64,000 bases of DNA from positions 62,001-126,000 of the forward strand of contig CAVSMB010000025.1 of assembly GCA_963728925.1 (NCBI GenBank), in the 5' to 3' direction. The first letter of the stretch is position 1. The number at the start of each line of letters is the position of its first letter. A program made the position numbers and the translations under genes. A model generated the notes under the pieces. That model ran no database searches, was not told the DNA's origin, and saw nothing but the letters and a program-made list of their open reading frames with translations. Origin of the DNA: JBBPZA01 sp963728925. Lineage in GTDB: Bacteria > Actinomycetota > Thermoleophilia > Solirubrobacterales > Solirubrobacteraceae. Shown here piece by piece: positions 50,761 through 59,861 of the stretch.

Positions 50761-50809
50761 GCCTGCATGGACACCGGTCGGCGCGGATCCTTCCCGGATG
50801 GCCCGGCGG

Positions 50810-51634
50810 TCAGGCCGCGGCCGGCAGCAGGAAGAAGGCGATCGCCGCGAACTGCGCGAGCGCCGCGGCGATGGTCAGCGCGTGGAAGACCTCGTGGTAG
50901 CCGAACACGGCGGGCACGGGATCGGGGCGGCCCGTCGCGTAGATGACCGCGCCCATGGTGTAGAAGAGGCCGCCGGCGCCGATGAGCACCATCGCGGTGG
51001 TACCGAGCTTCTCGACCAGCTGCGGGGTGGAGACGATCGCGAACCAGCCGAGCGAGACGTAGGCGACGGCGCTCACCCAGCGCGGCGCGTCGATCCACAG
51101 GAGCTGGAGGATGATCCCGCCCAGCGCTCCGCCCCAGACGCCGAGCAGCACCACCGTCGAGAACGACCCGTCCAGCGCGAGCAGCGCGAACGGCGTGTAG
51201 GTGCCGGCGATGAGCACGAAGATCATCGCGTGGTCCAGGCGCCGCATCCAGCGCCGCTTGCCCGGCGACCACGTGATGCGGTGATAGAGGGCGCTGGTGC
51301 CGAACAGGCCCGAGATCGAGAACGCGTAGATCGCGCAGGCGATCCGCGCCTCGCCGCTCGGGGCGAAGACGACGAGGAGCGTGCCGACGACGAGCGAGAC
51401 GAAGAACGCGTACTGATGGGTAACCCCGCGAAAGCGCGGCTTGACCCTCGCGAGCGCGGCCTCGGCGCCCGCGCGTGCGGCGTCGGCCCCGGCGCGAGCG
51501 ACACCCGCACCGGCGCGGGCGGCCTCCTCGGCGTTGCTCCTCGCGGTCCGCGCGGCGTCGCCGGCCCGGGCCATGGCGTCGCCGGCCTTCTCGCGAGCCG
51601 CCCCGAGCGGCCCCGGGTCTCCAGGTGCTCCCAT
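50810..51634 (-). CDS. PAQR / hemolysin III family membrane protein
   Basis: The 274-residue product has a long Ala/Arg amphipathic helix at the start (GDAARTARSNAEEAARAGAG), then seven membrane segments with the family's conserved SALYHRITWSPGKRRWMRRL and DHAMIFVLIAGTYTPFALLA. A late FGYHEVFHALTIAAALAQ carries the histidines. PAQR members are membrane hydrolases or receptors. The frame is open upstream into the lut remnant (51655-52017), which is a fusion accident; the ATG at 51634 is the real start. Confidence 0.85.
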   Translation of the reverse strand: MGAPGDPGPLGAAREKAGDAMARAGDAARTARSNAEEAARAGAGVARAGADAARAGAEAALARVKPRFRGVTHQYAFFVSLVVGTLLVVFAPSGEARIACAIYAFSISGLFGTSALYHRITWSPGKRRWMRRLDHAMIFVLIAGTYTPFALLALDGSFSTVVLLGVWGGALGGIILQLLWIDAPRWVSAVAYVSLGWFAIVSTPQLVEKLGTTAMVLIGAGGLFYTMGAVIYATGRPDPVPAVFGYHEVFHALTIAAALAQFAAIAFFLLPAAA

Positions 51635-51654
51635 CTCACTCCGAGAGTACCGCG

Positions 51655-52017
51655 ATGCGAGCGCGGGAACGCCGACGTTCACGACGTCCAGGACGCGCGG
51701 GCCGTGGACCCCCTCGACACGCTCCAGCTCGATGTCCGACGTCGCCGACGGGCCGGAGACCAGGGTCAGCGGCGCGCCGGCGCGCGCGGCAGGCGCGAGC
51801 GCGGTGATCGCATCGGGCACGCCGGCGACGACCTGGCCCGCCTCGACGAGCGGCAGATGCCCGTGAGGGCCACGTCCAGGCTCCCGGGGCCTCGGGGCGT
51901 AGCCGCTGTTGCCGTGCATCTGCCCGCAGCCCATCCGCTCGAGCACGCCACAGTCGCCTGCCCCGTGCGTGGGAACAGGGTGTCGTTGAAGCAGGTGATG
52001 AAGAGCGAGACGCGCAC
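51655..52017 (-). pseudogene. Collapsed lutA-lutC remnant of an L-lactate oxidation operon
   Basis: From GTG 52017 the sequence gives VRVSLFITCFNDTLFPRTGQ, the start of LutA-type lactate-oxidation proteins. After a shift near 51945 come LERMGCGQMHGNSGYA (a later LutA segment) and then, without lutB, a LutC-like end: GHLPLVEAGQVVAGVPDAIT, LTLVSGPSATSDIELERVEG and VHGPRVLDVVNV. The whole is about 120 codons, against several hundred each for three proteins. It runs in frame into the PAQR gene. It faces lctP divergently and shows that a lutABC-type system was deleted. Confidence 0.75.
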
Positions 52018-52059
52018 GGTGGCGGCCGACGCCCTCCTCAGGGCTTCCCGGCTCACCGC

Positions 52060-52185
52060 TCGGGGAAACCGATTGGCAGCAGGTCTTCCACCGTCGGGGC
52101 AACCGATGGGCGGGAGGTCTTCCGACCCGTCGGCCGGAAGCGATGTGCGCAGGTCCCACCCGTCGGCGGGAACCGATGGGCTGGT
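52060..52185. repeat. Four imperfect 33-37 bp direct repeats upstream of lctP
   Basis: Units share GTCGG(C/G)G..AACCGATGGGC..GGTCTTC-type sequence. The ACCGAT (or AGCGAT) core occurs at 52068, 52102, 52139 and 52172, spaced 34, 37 and 33 bp. The array ends just before the GAGGAGGAGGG ribosome-binding site of lctP, so it lies in the leader of the operon. It could be operator repeats or structured leader RNA; the family is not recognised. Confidence 0.75.
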
Positions 52186-52205
52186 CTTCGAGGAGGAGGG
52201 CGTAA

Positions 52206-53882
52206 ATGTACAAGCAGGTCTTCGACCCCGTGGGCGACTCCCTGGGGCTGTCCGCGATCTTCGCCGTGACGCCGCTGGTGGTGCTCTTCGCGCTCATGGG
52301 CGGGCTGAAGGTCAAGGCCCACTGGGCCGGGCTGTGCGCGCTCGGCACCGCGCTGGTGGTCGCCGTCGCCGTCTACGGGGTGCCGGTCGGCCAGGCGGCC
52401 GACTCGGCGCTGCTCGGCGCCGTCTTCGGCCTCTTCCCGATCATGTGGATCGTCTTCAACGCGATCTGGATCTTCAAGATGACCGAGGCGAGCGGGCACT
52501 TCGAGGTTCTGCGGCGCTCGTTCGGGTCGATCTCAGACGATCAGCGCGTCCAGGCGATCATCATCGCCTTCTCGTTCGGCGCGCTGCTGGAGGCGCTGGC
52601 CGGCTTCGGTACGCCCGTCGCGATCACCGCGACGATGCTCATCGGCTTCGGCTTCAAGCCGATCAAGGCCGCCTCCGTCGGCCTCGTCGCCAACACCGCG
52701 CCGGTCGCCTTCGGCCCGATCGCGATCCCGATCGTCACGCTCGCCGAGGTCGCCGGCCTGCCCAAGGACGACCTCGGCGCCCTCGTCGGCCGCCAGACGC
52801 CGTTCCTCGCGCTCATCGTCCCGCTCATCCTGGTCTTTATGGTCGACGGGACCCGCGGCGTCCGCCAGACGTGGCCCGCGGCGATCGTCGGAGGCGGCGC
52901 GTTCGCGCTCGGCCAGTTCGCGACCTCCAACTACATCTCGGTCGAGCTGGCGGACATCGTCGCCGCGCTGCTCTCCGTCGGGGCGATCATCGTGCTCCTG
53001 CAGGTCTGGAAGCCGAGCGAGACGATCGCCGGCGAGGCGGAGCGCGGCCCCGGTATGGGTCGCCCGGCGATGGCCGGCGGCCAGACCGCCGATTCCGCGT
53101 GGGAGCGCGACGTCCGCGCCCGTCGCGAGGGCTCCGGCGGCGATTCGCCGCGCGCGGTGCTCGCGGCCTACGCGCCCTACCTCATCATCATCGTCGTCTT
53201 CGGCCTCGCCCAGTGGTCGCCGATCAAGACCTGGCTCGAAGGGACCATCCAGGAGTTCAACTGGCCCGGGCTGGACATCGTCAAGCCCGACGGCACGGCA
53301 CCCTCCTCGCAGACCTTCAAGCTCAACTACCTCACGGCCGCGGGCACCCTCCTGCTGCTCTCCGGGCTGCTGACCATGCTCGTCCTGCGGATCCGCCCGC
53401 GGATCGCGGTGTCCAGCTACGCGCAGTCCTTGAATCAGCTGAAGTGGGCGACGCTGACCGTCGCCTCCGTGCTCGCGCTCGCGTACGTGATGAACCTGTC
53501 GGGGCAGAGCGTGACCCTCGGCCAGTGGGCCGCCGGCGCCGGCGGGATCTACGCCTTCATCGCGCCCATCGTCGGCTGGTTCGGCGTCGCGCTGACCGGG
53601 TCTGACACCTCGTCCAACGCGCTCTTCGGCGCCCTGCAGGTGAAGGCCGCGCAGAGCGCGGACCTCAACCCGCTGCTCATGGCTGCGGCGAACTCCTCAG
53701 GCGGCGTGATGGGCAAGATGATCTCGCCCCAGAACCTCGCGATCGGCGCGGCGGCCGTCGGCCTCGCCGGCCAGGAGGGCGTCCTCTTCCGCAAGGTCAT
53801 CGGCTGGAGCCTCGCGCTGCTGCTCGTGATGTGCGTGCTGATCACGCTGCAGTCGACCGTGCTGGACTGGATGGTGCCCTAG
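52206..53882 (+). CDS. lctP: L-lactate/glycolate permease (LctP family)
   Basis: The 558-residue product has about twelve to fourteen membrane segments and the family blocks ALLEALAGFGTPVAITATML, FGPIAIPIVTLAEVAGLPKD and SDTSSNALFGALQVKAAQSA. LctP/GlcA permeases import lactate and glycolate by proton symport. ATG 52206 has a GAGGAGGAGG site. It opens an operon with glcD, glcE, glcF and malate synthase, all on the same strand with gaps of 9 bp or less, so glycolate is the likely substrate. Confidence 0.9.
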   Translation: MYKQVFDPVGDSLGLSAIFAVTPLVVLFALMGGLKVKAHWAGLCALGTALVVAVAVYGVPVGQAADSALLGAVFGLFPIMWIVFNAIWIFKMTEASGHFEVLRRSFGSISDDQRVQAIIIAFSFGALLEALAGFGTPVAITATMLIGFGFKPIKAASVGLVANTAPVAFGPIAIPIVTLAEVAGLPKDDLGALVGRQTPFLALIVPLILVFMVDGTRGVRQTWPAAIVGGGAFALGQFATSNYISVELADIVAALLSVGAIIVLLQVWKPSETIAGEAERGPGMGRPAMAGGQTADSAWERDVRARREGSGGDSPRAVLAAYAPYLIIIVVFGLAQWSPIKTWLEGTIQEFNWPGLDIVKPDGTAPSSQTFKLNYLTAAGTLLLLSGLLTMLVLRIRPRIAVSSYAQSLNQLKWATLTVASVLALAYVMNLSGQSVTLGQWAAGAGGIYAFIAPIVGWFGVALTGSDTSSNALFGALQVKAAQSADLNPLLMAAANSSGGVMGKMISPQNLAIGAAAVGLAGQEGVLFRKVIGWSLALLLVMCVLITLQSTVLDWMVP

Positions 53883-53891
53883 GTTCTGTCC

Positions 53892-55334
53892 ATGACCCTC
53901 GTCGACCGGCTGCAGGAGATCTGCGCCGCCCCCCACGTCTACACCCACCCCCACCAGCTGCGGACCTACCAGTCCGACGGATTGATGCAATACGAGGCGA
54001 CGCCTCGGGCCGTCGTGCTCCCCGGTACCGGCGAGGAGGTGGCCGAGGTGGTTCGCGCGTGCCACGCCGCGGGCGTGCCCTTCGTGGCCCGCGGCGCCGG
54101 GAGCGGGCTGAGCGGCGGCGCGCTGCCCGTCGAAGACGGCATCGTGATCGGGCTCAGCCGCCTGCGTCGCGTGCTCGACGTCGACCTCCCCAACCGCCGC
54201 GTGGTCGTCGAGCCCGGAGTGACGAACGTCGAGGTCTCCGCCGCGGTCGGGCCGGCGCACTTCTACCCGCCCGATCCCTCCTCGCAGATCGTCTGCACGA
54301 TCGGGGGCAACGTCGCCGAGAACTCCGGCGGCGCGCACTGCTTCAAGTACGGCTTCACGACGAACTACACCACCGGCCTGAAGGTCGTGCTGTCAGACGG
54401 CGAGGTCGTCGAGCTCGGCGGGCGCGAGGTCGACCGGCCCGGCTACGACCTGCTCGGCGCCTTCGTCGGCTCGGAGGGCACGCTGGGGGTCGCCGTCGAG
54501 ATCACCCTGCGCATCCACCCGGTGCCCGAGGACCGGCGCACGCTCGTCGCCTTCTTCGAGAGCACCGAGGCGGCGGGGACAGTGGTCTCCGCCGTCGTCG
54601 ACGAGGGGATCGTCCCGGCCGCCATCGAGATGATGGACCACGAGGCGATCAACGCGGCCGAGCCGATGGCCCACGCCGGCTTCCGCCTGGACGCCGGCGC
54701 CGCGCTGCTCATCGAGATCGACGGCTCGGAGACCGAGTGCGCCAAGCGCTTCGACAAGGTCTCAGAGGTCTGCGAGCGCAACGGATCGATCGAGATCCAC
54801 GTGGCCTCCGACGAGGCCCAGGCCGAGCGCATGTGGCGCGCGCGCAAGGCCGCCTTCCCGGCCATGGGCCGCCTGTCGCCCCGGTACTTCGTCCAGGACG
54901 GCGTCCTGCCGCGCACCAAGCTCCCCGAGGTCCTGCGCCGCATCCGCGAGCTCGGCGACGAGTCCGGCCTGCGGATCGCCAACGTCTTCCACGCCGGCGA
55001 CGGCAACCTGCATCCGCTCGTCTGCTACGACGACAAGGTCGAGGGCGAGGCCGAGAAGGCCGAGGAGGTCTCCGGGCTCATCCTCTCGGCGTGCATCGAG
55101 GCGGGCGGCTCGCTGACGGGAGAGCACGGGATCGGCGTCGACAAGCTCTGCTACATGCCGAAGATGTTCGAGCCGCCCGACCTCGCGGCCTTCGAGCGGC
55201 TGCGGCGCGCGTTCGATCCCGACGGCCTCGCCAACCCGGGCAAGGTCATGCCGACGCCGCGCCTGTGCGGCGAGGTGCCCGGGCCCTACCGCCAGCACCC
55301 GCTCGAGCGCGCGGGCGTGGCGGACCGCTTCTGA
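53892..55334 (+). CDS. glcD: Glycolate oxidase subunit GlcD (FAD)
   Basis: The 480-residue product carries the PCMH FAD loop GAGSGLSGGALPVEDGIVIG near residue 65, SSQIVCTIGGNVAENSGGAH, and the C-terminal VFHAGDGNLHPLVCYD, then GEHGIGVDK. These are the GlcD hallmarks: it oxidises glycolate (or D-lactate) to glyoxylate with electrons passed on through the partner subunits. The next gene overlaps its stop by one base. Confidence 0.93.
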   Translation: MTLVDRLQEICAAPHVYTHPHQLRTYQSDGLMQYEATPRAVVLPGTGEEVAEVVRACHAAGVPFVARGAGSGLSGGALPVEDGIVIGLSRLRRVLDVDLPNRRVVVEPGVTNVEVSAAVGPAHFYPPDPSSQIVCTIGGNVAENSGGAHCFKYGFTTNYTTGLKVVLSDGEVVELGGREVDRPGYDLLGAFVGSEGTLGVAVEITLRIHPVPEDRRTLVAFFESTEAAGTVVSAVVDEGIVPAAIEMMDHEAINAAEPMAHAGFRLDAGAALLIEIDGSETECAKRFDKVSEVCERNGSIEIHVASDEAQAERMWRARKAAFPAMGRLSPRYFVQDGVLPRTKLPEVLRRIRELGDESGLRIANVFHAGDGNLHPLVCYDDKVEGEAEKAEEVSGLILSACIEAGGSLTGEHGIGVDKLCYMPKMFEPPDLAAFERLRRAFDPDGLANPGKVMPTPRLCGEVPGPYRQHPLERAGVADRF

Positions 55335-56530
55335 TGCCCGGGGGCGAGGCGGCGACGATGGACGGCGAGCCGGCGGGCGGCCTGCCCGAGGAGCGGCCCG
55401 CCTCCGGCGAGGAGGCGGCCGGGTTGCTGGCCGCCTGCGCGCACGACGGTCGCCGCGTGCGTTTCCGCGGGGGCACCACCAAGCTCGGATGGGGCAACCC
55501 GGTGCAGGCCGACGTCGCGCTCTCCACAGCCGCGCTGGACCAGATCGTCGAGCACAACCCCGGGGACCTCACCGCGGTCCTGCAGGCCGGCGTGCGGCTC
55601 GCCGACGCCCAGGCGGCCTTCGCGGCTGCGGGCCAGCAGCTCATGCTCGACCCGCCGCTCGGTCACGGGAACGGGGCGACCGTCGGCGGCATCGTCGCCA
55701 CCGCGGACGCCGGGCCGCTGCGCCACCGCTACGGCCCCGCCCGCGACCTGGTCCTCGGCGTCACCCTCGCGCTGCCCGACGGGACGCTCGCGCGGGCGGG
55801 CGGGAAGGTCATCAAGAACGTCGCCGGCTATGACCTCGCCAAGCTCTCGACCGGCGCCTACGGCACGCTCGGGCTCGTCGTCCAGGTGGCGGTACGGCTC
55901 CATCCCGTGCCCGAGCGCACCGCGAGCGTCGCCGCCGAGGGCGACGATCCGGACGCGCTCGGAGCGGCCGTCGCCCGCCTGGCGGTCGCGCCGCTGGAGG
56001 ACGAGGCGCTCGACGTCGCGTGGCGCGAGGGCCACGGCGGCGTCATCGCCCGCTACGGCGGTCCGGCCGCCCCCGAGCACGCGCGCGACGCCGCGCGGCT
56101 GCTCGGCGACGGCGGCCTGGCGGTCCGCATCGTCGAGGAGGACGAGGAGCCGTGGGCCCAGCAGCGGACGGCTCAGCGCGCGTCGGACGGCGCGATCGTG
56201 CGCGTCTCGGCGCTGCCCGACCAGCTCCCGCGCCTGCTGCGCGCCGCCGACGGGCACGGCGCCGCCCTGGTCGCCCGCGCCGCGTTCGGGACGTCCTGGA
56301 TCCGCCTCGCGTCAGCCGCCGACGACGAGCTCGCCGCCGCGGTCCGTGCGCTGCGCGAAGCCCTCGCGCCCGCGCCCTGCGTGGTCCTCGACGCGCCCGA
56401 GGCCGTACGGGCGGCGGTCGATCCGTGGGGCGCGCAGGACCGAGGGGTGCTCGCGCTCTCGCGGCGGCTGAAGGAGCGCTTCGACCCCGACCGCACCTGC
56501 AACCCCGGCGTCTTCGTGGGAGGAATCTGA
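55334..56530 (+). CDS. glcE: Glycolate oxidase subunit GlcE (FAD)
   Basis: The 398-residue product has RFRGGTTKLGWGNPVQADVA, then LDPPLGHGNGATVGGIVATA and AGGKVIKNVAGYDLAKLSTG, the FAD-binding pattern of GlcE. It starts with the ATG inside the TGATG overlap with glcD. It forms the flavin part of glycolate oxidase with GlcD. The N-terminal extension of about 15 residues before the domain is slightly longer than usual. Confidence 0.9.
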   Translation: MPGGEAATMDGEPAGGLPEERPASGEEAAGLLAACAHDGRRVRFRGGTTKLGWGNPVQADVALSTAALDQIVEHNPGDLTAVLQAGVRLADAQAAFAAAGQQLMLDPPLGHGNGATVGGIVATADAGPLRHRYGPARDLVLGVTLALPDGTLARAGGKVIKNVAGYDLAKLSTGAYGTLGLVVQVAVRLHPVPERTASVAAEGDDPDALGAAVARLAVAPLEDEALDVAWREGHGGVIARYGGPAAPEHARDAARLLGDGGLAVRIVEEDEEPWAQQRTAQRASDGAIVRVSALPDQLPRLLRAADGHGAALVARAAFGTSWIRLASAADDELAAAVRALREALAPAPCVVLDAPEAVRAAVDPWGAQDRGVLALSRRLKERFDPDRTCNPGVFVGGI

Positions 56531-56534
56531 CCGC

Positions 56535-57899
56535 ATGACCGGCACCGCTCCCAAGCCCGCGCTCGCCGTCACGCGGCACGACCCCGGCGGGGGGGCGAAG
56601 GGCGAGCCGCGCCCGGGGCCGCTGGGCGACGCGCACGCCCCGCCGCTGGCCGAGCTCATCGACGACTGCGTGCACTGCGGCTTCTGCCTCCCCACGTGCC
56701 CGACCTACGTGCTCTGGGGCGAGGAGATGGACTCCCCGCGCGGGCGCATCGTGCTCATGCGCGACGGCCTGGAGGAGGGCAACGAGCTCTCGCCCGAGCT
56801 CGTCGGGCACCTCGACAACTGCCTGGGCTGCATGGCGTGCGTGACCGCATGCCCCTCGGGGGTCAAGTACGACCAGCTCCTGACCCGGGCGCGCCCGCAG
56901 ATCGAGCGCCGCTTCGCCCGCCCGCGCGCCGAGCGGCTCTTCCGCCGCGCGATCTTCGCGACCTTCCCCCACCCCGGGCGGCTGCGGCTGGCGGCGCCGT
57001 TTGCGTCGCTGGCGGGGGCGCTGGGGCTCCCCCGGCTCGCGGGCAGGCTGCCGGGCATCGAGCGTTCCCCGACGTTGCGCACCCTCGCGACGCTCGCGCC
57101 CGACGTCCCCGTCTCGGCCGTTGTGCGACGCCTGCCCGAGGTCACCCCCGCGACGGGCCCGCGCCGCGGCGAGGTCGCCTTCCTGCAGGGCTGCGTGCAG
57201 CGGGTGTTCTTCGCCGGCGCCAACGAGGCGACGGTCGCCGTGCTGGCCGCCGAGGGCTGGGAGGTCCACGCGCCCCGGCGCCCGCGCTGCTGCGGCTCGC
57301 TGGGCCTGCACGCGGGCTACGAGGAGCACGCGCGCGCGCAGGCCAAGGAGACGATCGAGGCTTTCGCGGGCTACGACACCGTCGTCGTCAACGCCGCCGG
57401 CTGCGGGTCGGGGATGAAGGACTACCGCCACCTGCTCGACGACGAGCCGGCGTGGGCGCAGCGGGCCGCCGCGTTCTCCGACAAGGTCCGCGATGTCCTC
57501 GAGCTGCTCGCCGAGCACGAGCCGGTGGCCGAGCGCCACCCGCTCGAGCTGCGCGTGGCCTACCACGACGCCTGTCACCTCGCCCACGCCCAGGGCGTCA
57601 CCGCGCAGCCGCGCGAGCTCCTGGGCGCCATCCCGGGCCTCGAGCTGCTCGAGCCCGCCGAGCCGGCGATCTGCTGCGGCTCGGCGGGCATCTACAACCT
57701 CGTCAAGCCGCAGGCGGCCGCCGAGCTCGGGAGTCGCAAGGAGGCCCACCTGCGCGACACCGGAGCCGACGTCGTCGCCGCCGCGAACCCCGGCTGCGCG
57801 CTGCAGATCGCGGCGCGCGCGCCCCAGGGCGAGACGCCTCTGCGCGTCCTTCATCCGATGGAGATCCTGCACATGTCGCTGACCGGAGGCCGAGCCTGA
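56535..57899 (+). CDS. glcF: Glycolate oxidase iron-sulfur subunit GlcF
   Basis: The 454-residue product contains two [4Fe-4S] cluster motifs, CVHCGFCLPTCPTY near residue 44 and CLGCMACVTACPSG near 96, and two CCG motifs (PRCCGSLGLHAG near 251 and AICCGSAGIYNLV near 379). It passes electrons from GlcDE to the membrane. It starts 4 bp after glcE and its stop overlaps the malate synthase ATG. Confidence 0.93.
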   Translation: MTGTAPKPALAVTRHDPGGGAKGEPRPGPLGDAHAPPLAELIDDCVHCGFCLPTCPTYVLWGEEMDSPRGRIVLMRDGLEEGNELSPELVGHLDNCLGCMACVTACPSGVKYDQLLTRARPQIERRFARPRAERLFRRAIFATFPHPGRLRLAAPFASLAGALGLPRLAGRLPGIERSPTLRTLATLAPDVPVSAVVRRLPEVTPATGPRRGEVAFLQGCVQRVFFAGANEATVAVLAAEGWEVHAPRRPRCCGSLGLHAGYEEHARAQAKETIEAFAGYDTVVVNAAGCGSGMKDYRHLLDDEPAWAQRAAAFSDKVRDVLELLAEHEPVAERHPLELRVAYHDACHLAHAQGVTAQPRELLGAIPGLELLEPAEPAICCGSAGIYNLVKPQAAAELGSRKEAHLRDTGADVVAAANPGCALQIAARAPQGETPLRVLHPMEILHMSLTGGRA

Positions 57900-59509
57900 T
57901 GTCGTTCACCGCCGTGCAAGGCGTCGAGGTCCGCGGCCCGCACCTCGAACGCGCCGACGAGATCCTCACCGCCGAAGCGCTCGCACTCGTGGCCGAGCTC
58001 GAGCGCGAGCTGCGCGACGAGCGCGACGCGTGCCTGGCGCGGCGCGAGGAGCGCGCGGCGCGGCTGGCCGCCGGAGAGTCGTTCGACTTCCTGCCCGAGA
58101 CGCGCGAGGTGCGCGAGGGCGACTGGCGCGTCGCGGCCGTTCCCGCCGACCTCCAGGACCGCCGCGTCGAGATCACCGGGCCGCCGGAGCGCAAGATGAC
58201 CATCAACGCGCTGAACTCCGGCGCGCGCGGCTGGATGGCCGACTTCGAGGACTCCAGCGCGCCGACGTGGGCCAACGTCGTCGGCGGCCACGTCAACCTC
58301 GTCGACGCGATCGATGCGACGATCGAGTACACGGCGCCCGACGGCCGCGAGTACCGCCTCGCCGACGAGACGGCGACGATCCTCATGCGCCCGCGCGGGT
58401 GGCACCTGTCCGAGAAGCACCTGCTCGTCGACGGCCGCCGCGCCGGCGGCGGGCTGGTGGACTTCGGCCTGTTCATGGCCAACGAGGCGCCGCGGTTGCT
58501 CGAGCGCGGCTCGGGGCCCTACCTGTACCTCCCCAAGATGGAGAGCCACCTCGAGGCGCGGCTGTGGAACCGGGCCTTCGAGATCGCCCAGGACCGCCTG
58601 GGCATCCCCCGCGGGACGATCAAGGCGACGGTGCTCGTCGAGACGATCCCCGCCGCGTTCGAGATGGACGAGATCCTCTTCGAGCTGCGCGAGCACTCCG
58701 CCGGGCTCAACGCCGGGCGCTGGGACTACATCTTCTCGATGATCAAGTGCTTCCGCGACCGGCGCGAGTTCGTCCTTCCCGACCGCACCGACGTGAAGAT
58801 GACCGTGCCGTTCATGCGCGCCTACACCGAGCTGCTCGTGAAGACCTGCCACCGCCGAGGCGCCCACGCGATGGGCGGCATGGCCGCGCAGGTCCCGAGC
58901 CGCAGCGACCCCGAGGCGGCGCGCAGCGCCGTCGAGGCCGTGCGGGCCGACAAGCGCCGCGAGGCGGGCGACGGCTTCGACGGCACGTGGGTCGCCCACC
59001 CCGACACCGTGGAGGCGGCCACGGCCGAGTTCGACGGCGTGCTGGGCGAGCGCGCCAACCAGATCGACCGCCGCCGAGACGACGTCGAGGTGACGGCGGC
59101 GGAGCTCCTCGACGTCGGCTCGACGCCCGGGGCGATCACCGAGCAGGGTCTGCGCATGGACGTCAACGTCGGCATCCAGTACATCTCCTCGTGGCTGCGC
59201 GGCAACGGCGCGGCGGGGATCTACGGCCTGATGGAGGACGCCGCCACGGCGGAGATCTCGCGCTCTCAGGTGTGGCAGTGGCTGCGCCACGGGGTGAAGC
59301 TCGAGGACGGCACGCCGGTCACCCGCGAGCTCGTCCAGCGGCTGGAGACCGAGGAGCTCGAGCGCATCCGCTCGGAGATCGGCGACGACGAGTGGTTCGA
59401 GCGAGAGGGCCGCCCTGCGCTCTCCCGCGAGCTCTTCGAGCAGGTCGCCCTCGCCGAGTCCTACGAGGCCTTCCTCACCCTGCCGGCCTACGAGCGGTTG
59501 GAGGACTGA
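57899..59509 (+). CDS. aceB: Malate synthase (type A)
   Basis: The 536-residue product shows FDFLPETREVREGDWRVAAV, INALNSGARGWMADFEDSSA, YLPKMESHLEARLWNRAFEI and GDGFDGTWVAHPDTVEAATA. It is the A isoform by length and motifs. It condenses glyoxylate with acetyl-CoA to malate, and here directly follows the glycolate oxidase genes, completing glycolate use. It overlaps glcF by one base. Confidence 0.95.
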   Translation: MSFTAVQGVEVRGPHLERADEILTAEALALVAELERELRDERDACLARREERAARLAAGESFDFLPETREVREGDWRVAAVPADLQDRRVEITGPPERKMTINALNSGARGWMADFEDSSAPTWANVVGGHVNLVDAIDATIEYTAPDGREYRLADETATILMRPRGWHLSEKHLLVDGRRAGGGLVDFGLFMANEAPRLLERGSGPYLYLPKMESHLEARLWNRAFEIAQDRLGIPRGTIKATVLVETIPAAFEMDEILFELREHSAGLNAGRWDYIFSMIKCFRDRREFVLPDRTDVKMTVPFMRAYTELLVKTCHRRGAHAMGGMAAQVPSRSDPEAARSAVEAVRADKRREAGDGFDGTWVAHPDTVEAATAEFDGVLGERANQIDRRRDDVEVTAAELLDVGSTPGAITEQGLRMDVNVGIQYISSWLRGNGAAGIYGLMEDAATAEISRSQVWQWLRHGVKLEDGTPVTRELVQRLETEELERIRSEIGDDEWFEREGRPALSRELFEQVALAESYEAFLTLPAYERLED

Positions 59510-59825
59510 GGGCTTCACCGCTCGCGTCCACCGCGCGCCGGAAGGCGCCGGCGCCCTCGACGCGCGCGCCGGCCGCCCGCACCCGCCGCGCGAGGGCCAC
59601 GGAGGCGACGACGCCGTCTTCGGCGACGCGGGGCGCGACCGCCTGACGGGCGCAGAGGGCGACGACACGCCCTACGGCGGCTCCGGCGCCGACGTGCTGT
59701 CGGGCGGCCCGGGCGACGATCGCCTCGCCGGCGGCCCGCGCGCCGACTTCCTGGAGGGAGGCGAGGGGATCGACCGCTGCCGGATGCCGTTCACGGGCGG
59801 CGACGCCGGGGACGGCTGCGAATGA
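59510..59825 (+). pseudogene. RTX-type calcium-binding repeat remnant
   Basis: Directly after malate synthase, in another frame with no start codon, the plus strand reads GGDDAVFGDAGRDRLTGAEG, DDTPYGGSGADVLSGGPGDD, RLAGGPRADFLEGGEGIDRC and ends at TGA 59823. These are GGxGxDxxx nonapeptide repeats of hemolysin-type calcium-binding proteins. The upstream part (TARVHRAPEGAGALDARAGR) is not typical, so only a C-terminal fragment of a large exported protein is left. Confidence 0.65.
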
Positions 59826-59861
59826 GACGGGGCGTGGCGGCGGGGCGCGGCGGTCCGCCGC

